Source: Liquorilactobacillus sucicola DSM 21376 = JCM 15457 (lineage in GTDB: Bacteria > Bacillota > Bacilli > Lactobacillales > Lactobacillaceae). From it: a stretch of 64,000 nucleotides of DNA. Shown here in pieces: positions 29,383 to 38,094 of the stretch. Location of the stretch: assembly GCF_000612445.1 (NCBI RefSeq), contig NZ_BALC01000003.1, positions 310,001-374,000 of the forward strand, given 5' to 3'. Under the pieces are notes generated by a model. That model ran no database searches, had not been told where the DNA came from, and saw only the letters and a list, made by a program, of their open reading frames with translations. Position numbers and translations under genes: made by a program. Positions within the stretch are counted from its first letter, which is position 1; each line of letters starts with the position of its first letter.

Positions 29383-30510
29383 ATGAGCAAAGTGCAGATA
29401 GAACATCTATTTAAGCGGTATGAAAATGCAGATGAAGATACATTAAAAGATGTTAATCTTGAAATCAATGATAAAGAGTTTGTCTCAATTATTGGACCAT
29501 CGGGATGTGGTAAGTCGACTCTGTTGCGGTGCTTTGCTGGTCTGGAGAAAATAACACGAGGTAAGATTCTAATTGATGGAGAAAGGTTCGATACTATTCC
29601 GCCGCAAAAAAGGCGAATCGCAATGGTTTTTCAAGATTATGCACTATATCCACACATGACGGTTTATAATAACATGGCATTCAACTTAAAACTGAGCAAA
29701 TTTTCCAAAGAAGAAATAGACAATAAAGTCAAAAAAGCAGCAGCAAAACTGGGACTATCTGAGTTTCTAAAGCGTAAACCAGCCCAACTTTCAGGCGGTC
29801 AAAGACAGCGGGTGGCTTTGGGGCGAGCGATGGTCCGAGATCCTAAAATCTTTTTAATGGATGAACCACTTTCAAATTTAGATGCAAAATTAAGGGTTTC
29901 TACGCGGCAAGATATTATTGAAATGCATCGTCAGTTAGGGACAGTCACTATTTATGTTACTCATGATCAAGCTGAAGCGATGGCAATGTCTGATAAGATC
30001 TTACTGATGCGAGATGGAATTGTTCAGCAATACGGCAGTCCTGATCAGCTCTATGATCAGCCACATAACCTTTTTGTTGCACGTTTTATTGGGTCTCCAA
30101 GTATGAATATTCTTCATGGTACGCTGAATCCAAAGGGAGATTTTTCTGTTGGCAAGACAAAGTTTGATCTTAAGGGGATAATAGCGCCTGAGCTTTTGCC
30201 GACTAGTTCTCGTAAAGTGGTTCTTGGGTTCCGCCCTGAGAAAGTTGCTCAGGTTACTTTTACTAATCAGGTTGAAGAAACTGTAAAACATGAAAAAGAT
30301 TTTGTCTTCACTGCGAGGAAAAACTTGTCAGAGTACATGGGATCACACACATTGGTTTACTTAAAGATGGATGATGGAACGAACATTGTAGTGGAAACAG
30401 CTAAAAAGATCAATGATGAAAAGAGCCCGCGGAGTTTGCAGATACATGTTCATTCCCAAGATATTTATTTTTTCGATGAAAAGACGGGATTGAATTTAAG
30501 TAGTATTTAG
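29383..30510 (+). CDS. Sugar ABC transporter ATP-binding protein (MsmK/UgpC type)
   Basis: A 375-residue ATPase: Walker A GPSGCGKST (about 38-46), signature LSGGQRQRVALGRAM, Walker B IFLMDEPLSNLDAKLR, H-loop VTHDQAEAMAMSD. The C-terminal OB-like TOBE region is typical of MalK/MsmK subfamily ATPases that serve CUT1 importers. It is transcribed divergently from the binding protein and permeases at 26.3-29.2 kb, so it very probably energises that transporter. The arcA gene follows after 28 bases on the same strand, and may share its transcript. Confidence 0.93.
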   Translation: MSKVQIEHLFKRYENADEDTLKDVNLEINDKEFVSIIGPSGCGKSTLLRCFAGLEKITRGKILIDGERFDTIPPQKRRIAMVFQDYALYPHMTVYNNMAFNLKLSKFSKEEIDNKVKKAAAKLGLSEFLKRKPAQLSGGQRQRVALGRAMVRDPKIFLMDEPLSNLDAKLRVSTRQDIIEMHRQLGTVTIYVTHDQAEAMAMSDKILLMRDGIVQQYGSPDQLYDQPHNLFVARFIGSPSMNILHGTLNPKGDFSVGKTKFDLKGIIAPELLPTSSRKVVLGFRPEKVAQVTFTNQVEETVKHEKDFVFTARKNLSEYMGSHTLVYLKMDDGTNIVVETAKKINDEKSPRSLQIHVHSQDIYFFDEKTGLNLSSI

Positions 30511-30538
30511 CTTAACTAAGAGAAAGGAATTAATAGAG

Positions 30539-31777
30539 ATGGGCTTCCAAATCAAAATAAAATCTGAAATCGGCAAGTTAAGGGCGGTTTTGTTAAAACG
30601 TCCTGGCAAGGAAATTGAAAACATTACGCCTGCAACAATGCATGATTTGCTTTTTGATGATATACCATACTTATCAGAAGCTCAGAAAGAACACGATAGA
30701 TTTGCAGAGATATTGCGGCAAAATGGAACGAAAGTTTTATACTTAGACAATCTGATAACAGAAGTGCTTAAGAACCGGAACGTTAAAAGCAACTTTATAT
30801 CACAAATGATTACAAATTCTGGGTTCACCGATGGAACGACGGCGATATTTTTAAAAGAGTATTTCAGCAATCTAAGACCAAATGATTTGGTTGAAAAACT
30901 TATGACAGGGCTACGCAAAGAAGAGGTTGGCGGCAAGCTAAAAAATTTACGTGGATTTCCGGAAATTGATACCGATCCATTTGTAATGGCTCCTATGCCT
31001 AATTTGTATTTTACACGTGACTTGGCTTCTGTTATCGGGCAGGGGGCAAGTGTCAGTAACATGACTTTCAAGGTGCGGAAGCGAGAAACAATTTTCCTTG
31101 AGTACATTTTGGCAAAACATCCGCTTTTTTCCGAACATGCTATTCCATATTGGCATAGAAGAGATGATAAGACACAGCTTGAAGGCGGAGATATATTGGT
31201 TTTGAATAATCACGTACTAGCAGTCGGCATCTCGCAAAGAACGTCTGTTGAAGCGATCGAGGCTTTGGCAGATGTCTTGTTTAAAAATAAATCTGGATAT
31301 GATACGATCATTGCACTCAAAATTCCAAAGAGTCATGCAATGATGCATTTAGATACAGTTTTTACGATGGTGAACTATGATCAGTTCACAGTTTACCCAG
31401 ATATTATGCGGGAGTACCGAAAAATGGATATTTGGACTTTGCGTTCATCGACGAAAGGTATAAAGTATAGAAAATACACAGATTTGCAAGAAGTGCTCAA
31501 AGACGTCTTGGGTTTGAGCGAGATTGATCTTATATATACTGGGAATGGGGATGCGGTGGCAGCACCACGTGAACAATGGAATGATGGCAGCAATACTCTG
31601 ACGATTGCTCCAGGGGAGGTTGTAACGTATGATCGCAATTATGTGTCTAATGAGCTGCTGCGACAACATGGCATAAAGGTTCACGAGATGCCTTCAAGTG
31701 AATTGTCGCGTGGCCGCGGGGGCCCACGCTGTATGTCAATGCCATTGCAACGTGAAGAGCTGTCTCAGGAAAATTAA
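30539..31777 (+). CDS. arcA: Arginine deiminase, solitary
   Basis: A 412-residue arginine deiminase that converts arginine to citrulline and ammonia. The catalytic cysteine is C398 in RGGPRCMSMP; other family marks are MPNLYFTRDLASVIG, LEGGDILVL and HAMMHLDTVFTMV, which supply the Asp/Glu/His active-site residues. AGAAAGGAA precedes the ATG. No arcB, arcC, arcD or arcR is adjacent, unlike typical arc operons; the gene instead follows a sugar-ABC ATPase gene by 28 bases. It may be co-transcribed with it, or moved here. Enzyme identity is certain, its pathway role here is not. Confidence 0.93.
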   Translation: MGFQIKIKSEIGKLRAVLLKRPGKEIENITPATMHDLLFDDIPYLSEAQKEHDRFAEILRQNGTKVLYLDNLITEVLKNRNVKSNFISQMITNSGFTDGTTAIFLKEYFSNLRPNDLVEKLMTGLRKEEVGGKLKNLRGFPEIDTDPFVMAPMPNLYFTRDLASVIGQGASVSNMTFKVRKRETIFLEYILAKHPLFSEHAIPYWHRRDDKTQLEGGDILVLNNHVLAVGISQRTSVEAIEALADVLFKNKSGYDTIIALKIPKSHAMMHLDTVFTMVNYDQFTVYPDIMREYRKMDIWTLRSSTKGIKYRKYTDLQEVLKDVLGLSEIDLIYTGNGDAVAAPREQWNDGSNTLTIAPGEVVTYDRNYVSNELLRQHGIKVHEMPSSELSRGRGGPRCMSMPLQREELSQEN

Positions 31778-31854
31778 TTCATACAATGCAAGATTTGAAA
31801 TAAGAAGAAGGCTTCACAAGTTGTAATTTTGACTAATGAAATATTTTTATAAGG

Positions 31855-31897
31855 AAAAGGGGCAGGATCAAAAGTTATTTTTGACCTTGCCCCATCT
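31855..31897 (+). terminator. Terminator after arcA (R7, hairpin of the repeat family)
   Basis: GGGGCAGGATCAAAAG...TTTTTGACCTTGCCCC followed by ATCTGTTTTTTT is a strong hairpin with a U run. A short GGTACACTCTCTTTTCAT at 31987-32004 matches the right end of the repeat family, so this is a degenerate copy. Confidence 0.7.
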
Positions 31898-32013
31898 GTT
31901 TTTTTAGTTAATATCCGAATTAATGTATTTCGATAATCAGTCTTTTTTGCTCAACCACAATTAATGCTCCAAGCCTAACGACTGTTGGTACACTCTCTTT
32001 TCATGAGAGAGCC

Positions 32014-32850
32014 TTATTTAGATTTTGCTGTTACCCAATAATTGTCTTTATTGTGATCTTCGAGGTATTTTTTGAATTCTTTTGAATGATATGCCTTTTT
32101 GACGGCAACTGCCCATTTTTTGTTAACATTTTTCTTGTTAGTTGCAGCAACGAGCTGATATTCTGAGCGAACTGTTTCTGGCAACAATATTTTACGTGTT
32201 GAAATTTTGGCACTATAGGCAACTGAACCGGGAAGGATAACATAATCAAAATTTTTGATTGAACGTGGAATAGTAGAAGAATCCAGCTCGGTAATATGCA
32301 GGTCATATTTATTTGAAGCAATATCTTTATTAGTTGCAGTAATCGGATCAGTTCCGTCCTTTAATGTAATCCACCCGGCTTTAACCAAAAGATTGTAAGC
32401 ACGCGCGGTATTGGCAGGATCATTAGGGATGGCAACCTTATCACCAGAACTTACATCCCGCAGCACTTTTTTATTGGCAGGATAGAGCCCAGTTGGAACT
32501 GTCGGTATCTTTGTTATAGAAGCTAAACCAGCATTTTTTTCTTTGTTGAAGTTTTTTAAATAGGCAGTATGCTGATCAACATTGAGATCAATCTGATCAT
32601 CACTCAGTGCAATATCTGCATTTAATAAGTTATTAAACGATTTGTTAGTAACTTTGTAGCCTTCTTTTTCCAAAATGGGCTTGATGCCTTTTATGAATAA
32701 TTCACTGTATGGACCTGGAGAACTTCCTAACCTAATGGTCTGTTTTGATTCGTTTGTTGATGCTGATTTACGTCCAAACGAGAAAAAGCCGATCACGACT
32801 AAGATGAGTACAATAATTGCTGTGATAATGGTAATCCTTGTTTTCTTCAT
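32014..32850 (-). CDS. MetQ/NlpA family substrate-binding protein, membrane-anchored, no lipobox
   Basis: A 278-residue protein of the methionine-binding MetQ family (IRLGSSPGPYSELFIKGIKP, then IALSDDQIDLNVDQHTAYL and VAIPNDPANTARAYNLL). These proteins feed D/L-methionine to a MetNI permease. Unusually, the N terminus (about 6-26, ITIITAIIVLILVVIGFFSF) has no lipobox cysteine, so the protein should be held by an uncleaved signal anchor. No metN or metI is adjacent. The T-box leader upstream with a candidate Met specifier supports a methionine role. Confidence 0.88.
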   Translation of the reverse strand: MKKTRITIITAIIVLILVVIGFFSFGRKSASTNESKQTIRLGSSPGPYSELFIKGIKPILEKEGYKVTNKSFNNLLNADIALSDDQIDLNVDQHTAYLKNFNKEKNAGLASITKIPTVPTGLYPANKKVLRDVSSGDKVAIPNDPANTARAYNLLVKAGWITLKDGTDPITATNKDIASNKYDLHITELDSSTIPRSIKNFDYVILPGSVAYSAKISTRKILLPETVRSEYQLVAATNKKNVNKKWAVAVKKAYHSKEFKKYLEDHNKDNYWVTAKSK

Positions 32851-32948
32851 AGTTAAACCACCTTAATTTTTATATGTCAGTTCCTAGCCTATTACAAAAA
32901 ATATTAGTTAAATATAGCTTCACCCCACTACTTCTAGAATAATTAGTA

Positions 32949-33219
32949 TAAAAAAAGCTCACGACTCAAGTTGTTTTACTTGTGTCGTGAGACGAATAAT
33001 CGCTGTACCACTCACGCGTGAATGCACTTATCTTATTTCTAAATAAATGCTGTAATAGCTATAACGGGCATTTCCGGATCAAGCTTACCTTTAGATTGCT
33101 CACATGATCAATTACTTTGAGACCATCTTCCAAGGCATTTTATCACCGGATTTTCAGCAATCACCGATTCTCTTTTAAGATGCACTGCCAAGTACTCATC
33201 TCATTGGTATCTATTTAAC
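32949..33219 (-). promoter_or_regulatory. T-box riboswitch, candidate methionine specifier, controlling the MetQ-like gene
   Basis: On the minus strand GAGTGGTACAGCG (about 33013-33001) is the T-box motif, followed by the terminator CTCACGACACAAGT...ACTTGAGTCGTGAG and seven T (32955-32949 region). In stem I the segment GGAAGATGGTCTC places ATG at 33126-33124 where the specifier is expected. The same GAAGATGRTCTC context occurs in the T-box at 33.5 kb. Stem I looks shorter than in the neighbouring copy. Confidence 0.85.
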
Positions 33220-33225
33220 AGTGAC

Positions 33226-33255
33226 AATATAGCAAAAAAATGCACATTGTGTCAA
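33226..33255 (-). promoter_or_regulatory. Promoter of the MetQ T-box transcript
   Basis: On the minus strand TTGACA (33255-33250) and TATATT (33231-33226) are separated by 18 bases. Confidence 0.65.
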
Positions 33256-33452
33256 CATCGATTTTTAATTTTACTAATTTAAATTTAATCGTAAGCGAAT
33301 TATTAAGCAAAAGTTGCTGCAAGGATGTACAAGTGGATGATAACTAGTTAAATCAACTACCCACTTTGAAAAATATAGAATCTCGAACGTTAAATAATAC
33401 TATTTCTAGAAGGAGATTGAATTAATTAGTGAAACATCATAGTAAAAAAACA

Positions 33453-33481
33453 TTGACCTTTTAACTGAATTGTCATATTAT
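33453..33481 (+). promoter_or_regulatory. Promoter of the MetA T-box transcript
   Basis: TTGACC at 33453-33458 and TATTAT at 33476-33481 with a 17-base spacer, just before the T-box leader. Confidence 0.65.
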
Positions 33482-33487
33482 CTTAAC

Positions 33488-33778
33488 AAAGATATTTTTG
33501 CGTCGAAGAGAAGAGTATGCCGACAAGTAGGGTTAGAGCGACTGTCGATAGTGAGAGGGCAGATCACGAAAGTTGGCTGAAGATGATCTCTGAGCTGCAA
33601 CTGGTGCTGCTGGGTGCTTGTTGGCCGGTTGTGCCCGATAAAGTGCTAGGCATTTTCTGCTGTAGGTGGGAGTGCTGGAGAGTTATTGCTTATGTGGAGC
33701 AATTTAAATTTTGGGTGGTAACACGAATTTTATTCGTCCCTTCTGTGCCGGTTTGGTGCAGGGGGATTTTTTTATTAT
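33488..33778 (+). promoter_or_regulatory. T-box riboswitch, candidate methionine specifier, controlling the MetA-like gene
   Basis: The T-box motif GGGTGGTAACACG is at about 33713-33725, followed by a terminator-like hairpin (CCTTCTGTGCCGG...TGCAGGGGG) and seven T. Stem I begins near AGAGAAGAG (33509) and closes with GATGATCTCT; ATG at 33583-33585 in GCTGAAGATGATCTC is the probable specifier, pointing to tRNA-Met. An 87-codon frame at 33517-33780 lies wholly inside this RNA and is not a gene. Confidence 0.87.
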
Positions 33779-33808
33779 AAATTATATTTTTAATTGGGGG
33801 CTTTGAGG

Positions 33809-34594
33809 ATGAAAAGACAAAATGAAAAAAAATCATTGTTGATCTTGAACTTGATGCCAAATAAATTGGAGACGGAAAAACAGTTGAACTACGTTTTTAA
33901 GAATAACAATGAAATTCTCGAAAAAACATATTGTTATCCGGGAACGCATCATTTTAAATCTATCCAACCGAAAGAGGTTAAAGAGCGCTATCGCAGTTTT
34001 GAAGAGATCAAAGGGAATCAGTATGACGGTTTGCTCATTACCGGCGCACCTGTTGAACATATCCCCTTTAACGATGTTGATTATTGGGATGAATTTTGTC
34101 AGATAATCGAGTGGTCTAAGAATCACTGTAAAAAGTCTTTGTTGCTCTGCTGGGCTGCACAAGCGGGAATGTACTGTATCGCTAGGGTGCCTAAGAGAAT
34201 TTGCACAGAAAAAGTATTCGGTATTTATAAGTTAAATATTCAGTCAGAAAAGCATGAATTATTACGAGGATTAGATGATAATATGTGCATGCCTTTTTCA
34301 AGATATTCAACGAATAATGTTGAAGATTTAAGTGGGGGAGCTTTTGATGTGATTGCCGATTCGCCTGATGTGGGGCCAGTAATCATAGAAACAAAGGATC
34401 AAAAATTTACTTTTGTGACCGGTCATCCCGAATATGAAACCAAGACACTGGATGAGGAATATAAGCGAGACGTGAATAAGGGGAAAAAAATAAAAAAACC
34501 GGCAAATTACTATGCCAGTCATGATAACAAAATAATAAATACATGGACCACATATAGTCAACAGCTTTTTAATAACTGGGTAAAATCACTGTAG
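33809..34594 (+). CDS. Homoserine O-succinyltransferase (MetA/HTS) family protein, short form
   Basis: A 261-residue member of the MetA family, which acylates homoserine for methionine synthesis. It has the start LLILNLMPNKLETEKQL, the nucleophile region LLLCWAAQAGMY and the His/Glu pair in VTGHPEYE. Compared with typical MetA (about 300 residues) it lacks the N-terminal 35 or so residues before ILNLMPNK. The ATG at 33809 has GGGGG eight bases upstream; an upstream TTG at 33794 is unlikely. A T-box with a Met-type specifier precedes it. Some lactobacillar homologues may act on serine rather than homoserine, so the exact substrate is open. Confidence 0.85.
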   Translation: MKRQNEKKSLLILNLMPNKLETEKQLNYVFKNNNEILEKTYCYPGTHHFKSIQPKEVKERYRSFEEIKGNQYDGLLITGAPVEHIPFNDVDYWDEFCQIIEWSKNHCKKSLLLCWAAQAGMYCIARVPKRICTEKVFGIYKLNIQSEKHELLRGLDDNMCMPFSRYSTNNVEDLSGGAFDVIADSPDVGPVIIETKDQKFTFVTGHPEYETKTLDEEYKRDVNKGKKIKKPANYYASHDNKIINTWTTYSQQLFNNWVKSL

Positions 34595-34604
34595 GAAAAG
34601 AACA

Positions 34605-35243
34605 TTAATTCTTTTTGTAAGGCGTCAGCCGCAAACGACTAGCCAGATATTCACCTAAATAAACATCATTGATATCTTCGAACCCTCTTTTTTTAACTTC
34701 TGCGTTTAGCCATTCAACATCTTTATTAATTAGTTCGAGGACATCAATATTAGGCTGACCATCTACTATAATTGGGTAGCGGATATTTTCATCTCCATAT
34801 TCAATGACCACAAGTTGACCATTTTGTTCAAGAAGCCCGCTTTTTACCTTGCTTACCTCATAGATTCCGTGTGCCCGCAGGCGGAACATCAATTCACTTG
34901 CAGAGACCCCTCTTTTCAAACATTCGTTAACATCAACTTGTCCATTCTTTATCAAGACGCGAGGCTTGCCATCAATGATATTTTTCACATAACGGTTGTG
35001 TTCTTTGAAAAATTTGACACTCAAGACAAGCAGTGTCCAGATTAAAAGAACCATAATGAATTGTAAAATAGTAATGTCATTATTATATATGACGCCACCA
35101 ATGATGCCACCAAGTACGTAATTTTGCACCTGATCCATGGCGGTGATAGGGGCAAGGTTTCCCTTTCCAAGAAGGTTGATTTGAAGGACTAGGCATAATA
35201 TACCTAGAGCAAATTTAATGATTATCGGGCTATATAATTCCAT
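34605..35243 (-). CDS. DUF421/YetF family membrane protein
   Basis: A 212-residue YetF-family protein: three N-terminal hydrophobic helices (within 1-80), then the cytoplasmic DUF421 domain with KNIIDGKPRVLIKNGQVD, RLRAHGIYEVSKVKSGLLE and NGQLVVIEYG. The role of the family is poorly defined. Nine bases separate it from the upstream DUF3290 gene; these two families are usually adjacent in lactobacilli, which suggests one complex. Confidence 0.9.
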   Translation of the reverse strand: MELYSPIIIKFALGILCLVLQINLLGKGNLAPITAMDQVQNYVLGGIIGGVIYNNDITILQFIMVLLIWTLLVLSVKFFKEHNRYVKNIIDGKPRVLIKNGQVDVNECLKRGVSASELMFRLRAHGIYEVSKVKSGLLEQNGQLVVIEYGDENIRYPIIVDGQPNIDVLELINKDVEWLNAEVKKRGFEDINDVYLGEYLASRLRLTPYKKN

Positions 35244-35251
35244 TTTTCCTC

Positions 35252-35698
35252 CTAATTGTCTTCAATTGATATTTTTTTGTCCATAAGATGCGTCCTAGTC
35301 AAAGTATAATTTGATTGATCCATACTCAAATTAACACGATAATAGTTTTTTTTGATTCTAACTATTACACCGTCTGTTAACTGGGTTGAATTTACCAGGA
35401 CATCAGTAGAGTTAAGGTGCCTGTCAGCAGCAACATTTTCAATAAAGGCTACCATTTGAGAAGATTGCGAATGGCGGCTTTCGCTTTGAACATAGTCTGA
35501 GTATTGCAACCCCAGCATGAATAGGAGCAGTAGCAAGACAATGATACTTAAGTCGCGATATTTTATTTGAATTCTGTGCCGCCAATACAGCGTACTAACA
35601 ATGAGCAAAACTAGTAGTAAGATGAATGTCACAATATACTTTATAAAATCATTCAGCTGAAGCTGATTTTCGATATAATTTATTCCGAAAAAAGTCAT
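35252..35698 (-). CDS. DUF3290 family membrane protein
   Basis: A 148-residue protein with an N-terminal membrane region of two helices (about 18-65, FIKYIVTFILLLVLLIVSTL and LSIIVLLLLLFMLGLQY) and a small extracytoplasmic or cytoplasmic domain ending near ISIEDN. Length and position next to YetF match DUF3290. AGGAGG lies four to eight bases before the start. Function unknown. Confidence 0.85.
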   Translation of the reverse strand: MTFFGINYIENQLQLNDFIKYIVTFILLLVLLIVSTLYWRHRIQIKYRDLSIIVLLLLLFMLGLQYSDYVQSESRHSQSSQMVAFIENVAADRHLNSTDVLVNSTQLTDGVIVRIKKNYYRVNLSMDQSNYTLTRTHLMDKKISIEDN

Positions 35699-35857
35699 AT
35701 GTCCTCCGTTGTTTTAAATTAGATAATCCTTTGTTTATTATAATACTATTTACGGTTGTTATTTGAAAATAAACTTGGTTTCTTGAAAGTTAAAAAATCT
35801 GTTAGTAGAGTTTAAAGAATAACTACGACACATCGAAGTAGAAAATTAAAATTATAA

Positions 35858-35904
35858 AAAAACAGAATCAAGTCAATGCTTCGACTTGATTCCGTTTATG
35901 CTTG
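35858..35904. terminator. Bidirectional hairpin between DUF3290 and dhaM
   Basis: GAATCAAGTC-AATGCTTC-GACTTGATTC with flanking A7 and TTT tracts. It lies 3' of dhaM, which is read from the minus strand. Confidence 0.65.
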
Positions 35905-35982
35905 ATTGCAAGAATTAAAACTTGGACGGCAGCATATAGCACAGTTCATAAATTAACTCTAGTACAATAGAAGTTGGCGCAT

Positions 35983-36354
35983 TTATTTTATTTTAAGCGG
36001 TGCGAGCTGTTTCTCGATCTCATCAAGAGGGACACCAGCTTGAATAAGTGTAGCAGCTGTATAAGCGCCTTCTATGAAGGCTGTGTCGTACAGATGGACC
36101 TGCTTATCTGTCATTTCGATTGCAAGTTCAAGGTTCATCTTGGAACTACCGATATCATAGAATGCAAGCACTTCCTCCGCTTCATTCTTTTCAATGGCGG
36201 ATAAAATTTTTTCCATGCTGGTGCCAATGTCATTATCATCTGTTCCGCCAGCACTGGAGAGAGAGACATCCGGTGCTACTTGTACCAGTAGTTTGGGGAT
36301 TCCATTCGCTATCTCTGGTACATGGGACACAAGAATGATTCCTACTTTTTTCAT
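35983..36354 (-). CDS. dhaM: Dihydroxyacetone kinase phosphotransfer subunit DhaM
   Basis: A 123-residue EIIA-mannose-like domain. The phosphohistidine is H11 in GIILVSHVPEIANGI, and LSSAGGTDDNDIGTSMEKI follows. It passes PTS phosphate to ADP bound on DhaL, so the kinase uses phosphoenolpyruvate instead of ATP. It contains only the EIIA domain, as in lactococcal DhaM, and not the longer enterobacterial fusion. It overlaps dhaL by four bases and is last in dhaKLM. Confidence 0.94.
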   Translation of the reverse strand: MKKVGIILVSHVPEIANGIPKLLVQVAPDVSLSSAGGTDDNDIGTSMEKILSAIEKNEAEEVLAFYDIGSSKMNLELAIEMTDKQVHLYDTAFIEGAYTAATLIQAGVPLDEIEKQLAPLKIK

Positions 36355-36926
36355 AGAGTTCCCTCCGTTTCCAGCAAAGCGGTGAATAAGTAGCCACTTG
36401 AAACAGCTCCAGGATCCAAGTGACCAATTGAACGTTCACCTAAATAGGAGGCACGACCTTTGCGTGCTTGCATATCTTTAGTAGAAGCGATGGCATCATC
36501 AATTATCTTAGGAGTTATCGCATTGCTTTGTGCAACGGGTGACCAGACATCAACCATAGTCTTATCTCCCTCAGTAGCACCACCGCGTTTTTTAATACCA
36601 GCCAGTGCCACGCTAAGTAATTCATTGACTTTTTGTGTTTCAGAGCACTTTTTAGCCATTTCCAAGAAGGCTGTCCCATATAGAGGTCCAGAAGCACCGC
36701 CAACCTTACTAATCAGACCCATTGCTATTGCTTTTAATACGGTTTTTAAATCAGGATCTTGCAGTTGTGCCAGACTATTTTTAACACCATCCATACCACG
36801 CATCATATTATTACCATGATCTCCGTCACCAATAGGAGTATCCAGTTCACTAAGGTAGTCTTTGTTTTCTTCGATTTTGCGGTAAAAGCTATCCATCCAT
36901 TTTTTAGTATTTTCGGCTGTTAACAT
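36351..36926 (-). CDS. dhaL: Dihydroxyacetone kinase ADP-binding subunit DhaL
   Basis: A 191-residue DhaL. The Asp cluster that coordinates magnesium and ADP is in LDTPIGDGDHGNNMMRG; GGASGPLYGTAF and GAVSSGYLF are further marks. The ATG at 36926 is chosen because AAGGAGG lies eight bases upstream; a longer frame starts at 36959 without such a site. It works between DhaM (phosphate donor) and DhaK (substrate-binding subunit). Confidence 0.94.
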   Translation of the reverse strand: MLTAENTKKWMDSFYRKIEENKDYLSELDTPIGDGDHGNNMMRGMDGVKNSLAQLQDPDLKTVLKAIAMGLISKVGGASGPLYGTAFLEMAKKCSETQKVNELLSVALAGIKKRGGATEGDKTMVDVWSPVAQSNAITPKIIDDAIASTKDMQARKGRASYLGERSIGHLDPGAVSSGYLFTALLETEGTL

Positions 36927-36939
36927 GTGTATTTCCTCC

Positions 36940-37944
36940 TTACCACGCAATTGTCTCAACAGGATAATTGAGATATTCTAACCATTTGTTATCTACGAGA
37001 TCAAAAATCGTTAATGAAACTCCAGCCATTTCTATTGATGTCATGTAATTACCGACTTTCATAAAGACAGGTTTAATTTGTCTGTCCTCAAGTTGATCTA
37101 ATAGGTCGTGACTGAAGATATATTGCTCCATCAGCGGGGTAGCACCCATCCCATTGACTAATACGGCATATTGATGATCTGATTTCAATGGCTGGTTTTT
37201 TTCAATTTTTTCTAGCAATTCTGTGACTAATTTCTTTGAAGTCTTGATTTTTTCGCGCCGATAGCCGGGTTCACTATGAATACCGACCCCATATTCAATT
37301 TCATCATCTGCCAATGTAAATCCCGGCTTGCCAACTTCAGGAACAGTAGCGGCTGAAAGCGCAACTGCGATGGTTTTGATATTGGCGAGTGCACTCTGAG
37401 CTAATTGCTCAATTTCTTCTAAGGTTGCACCTTGGTCGGCTGCTGCACCGACAAGCTTGTGCATTAAAACAGTGCCAGCAACGCCGCGTCGTCCCTGTGT
37501 ATAAAGACTGTTTTCGACTGCAATATCATCATCAACGATAATCGATTTGACTTTGATATCATCTAGTTCTGCCAAGTCCTTAGCCATATCAAAGTTCATG
37601 ACATCACCAGAATAATTTTTAATAACGAGGAACACACCTTTCCCATGATCGGCTGCCTTAATGGCCGCATATATTTGATCTGGTGTTGGGGATGTAAAAA
37701 CCTGCCCAGCAACTGCGGCACTCAGCATTCCTTTTCCCACGAAACCGGCATGTGAAGGTTCATGACCGCTGCCACCGCCACTTACGATTCCCACTTTTCC
37801 CGTCATAGAATCCTTGTCGCTTCTAACCATAGCCTCTGTGTCAGGTATTTTTTCAAGATATTGTGGGTACGACCTAACTAATCCATCTACCATTTCTGAA
37901 ACAACATGTTGTGGTTCGTTAATGATTTTTTTCACTGGTTTCAC
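36940..37944 (-). CDS. dhaK: Dihydroxyacetone kinase substrate-binding subunit DhaK
   Basis: A 334-residue DhaK that binds dihydroxyacetone covalently through a histidine. That residue is H223 in YGVGIHSEPGYRR; GIVSGGGSGHEPSHAGFVG at about 52-70 is the phosphate-side loop. It yields dihydroxyacetone phosphate, entering glycolysis. It is the first gene of dhaKLM on the minus strand, with a cre-like site 30 bases upstream, so catabolite repression is likely. No glycerol dehydrogenase gene is adjacent. Confidence 0.95.
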   Translation of the reverse strand: MKPVKKIINEPQHVVSEMVDGLVRSYPQYLEKIPDTEAMVRSDKDSMTGKVGIVSGGGSGHEPSHAGFVGKGMLSAAVAGQVFTSPTPDQIYAAIKAADHGKGVFLVIKNYSGDVMNFDMAKDLAELDDIKVKSIIVDDDIAVENSLYTQGRRGVAGTVLMHKLVGAAADQGATLEEIEQLAQSALANIKTIAVALSAATVPEVGKPGFTLADDEIEYGVGIHSEPGYRREKIKTSKKLVTELLEKIEKNQPLKSDHQYAVLVNGMGATPLMEQYIFSHDLLDQLEDRQIKPVFMKVGNYMTSIEMAGVSLTIFDLVDNKWLEYLNYPVETIAW

Positions 37945-37973
37945 GTCCCTTTCTGTACAATATTAATTCTATC

Positions 37974-37987
37974 TGAACACGATTACA
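37974..37987 (-). promoter_or_regulatory. cre-like site upstream of dhaKLM
   Basis: TGAACACGATTACA matches the CcpA consensus TGWNANCGNTNNCA at all but one position. It lies 30 bases before the dhaK start. Confidence 0.55.
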
Positions 37988-38094
37988 TTGTAAAAGGATG
38001 TTGCTTGAAACAGAAGATGCAAGTAGCATTGTTTTTAACAAATGCTGGTATTAGCGGAAATTTGCTAAATGTTTTGCCAAAATATTATAAATTT

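Noticed and set aside
30539-31777. Full arc operon around arcA
   Set aside because: The flanking genes are a sugar-ABC ATPase and a MetQ-like protein; no arcB, arcC or arcD is present.
33517-33780. 87-codon open frame upstream of the MetA-like gene
   Set aside because: It lies entirely inside the T-box RNA, covers the T-box motif and terminator, and has no ribosome site.
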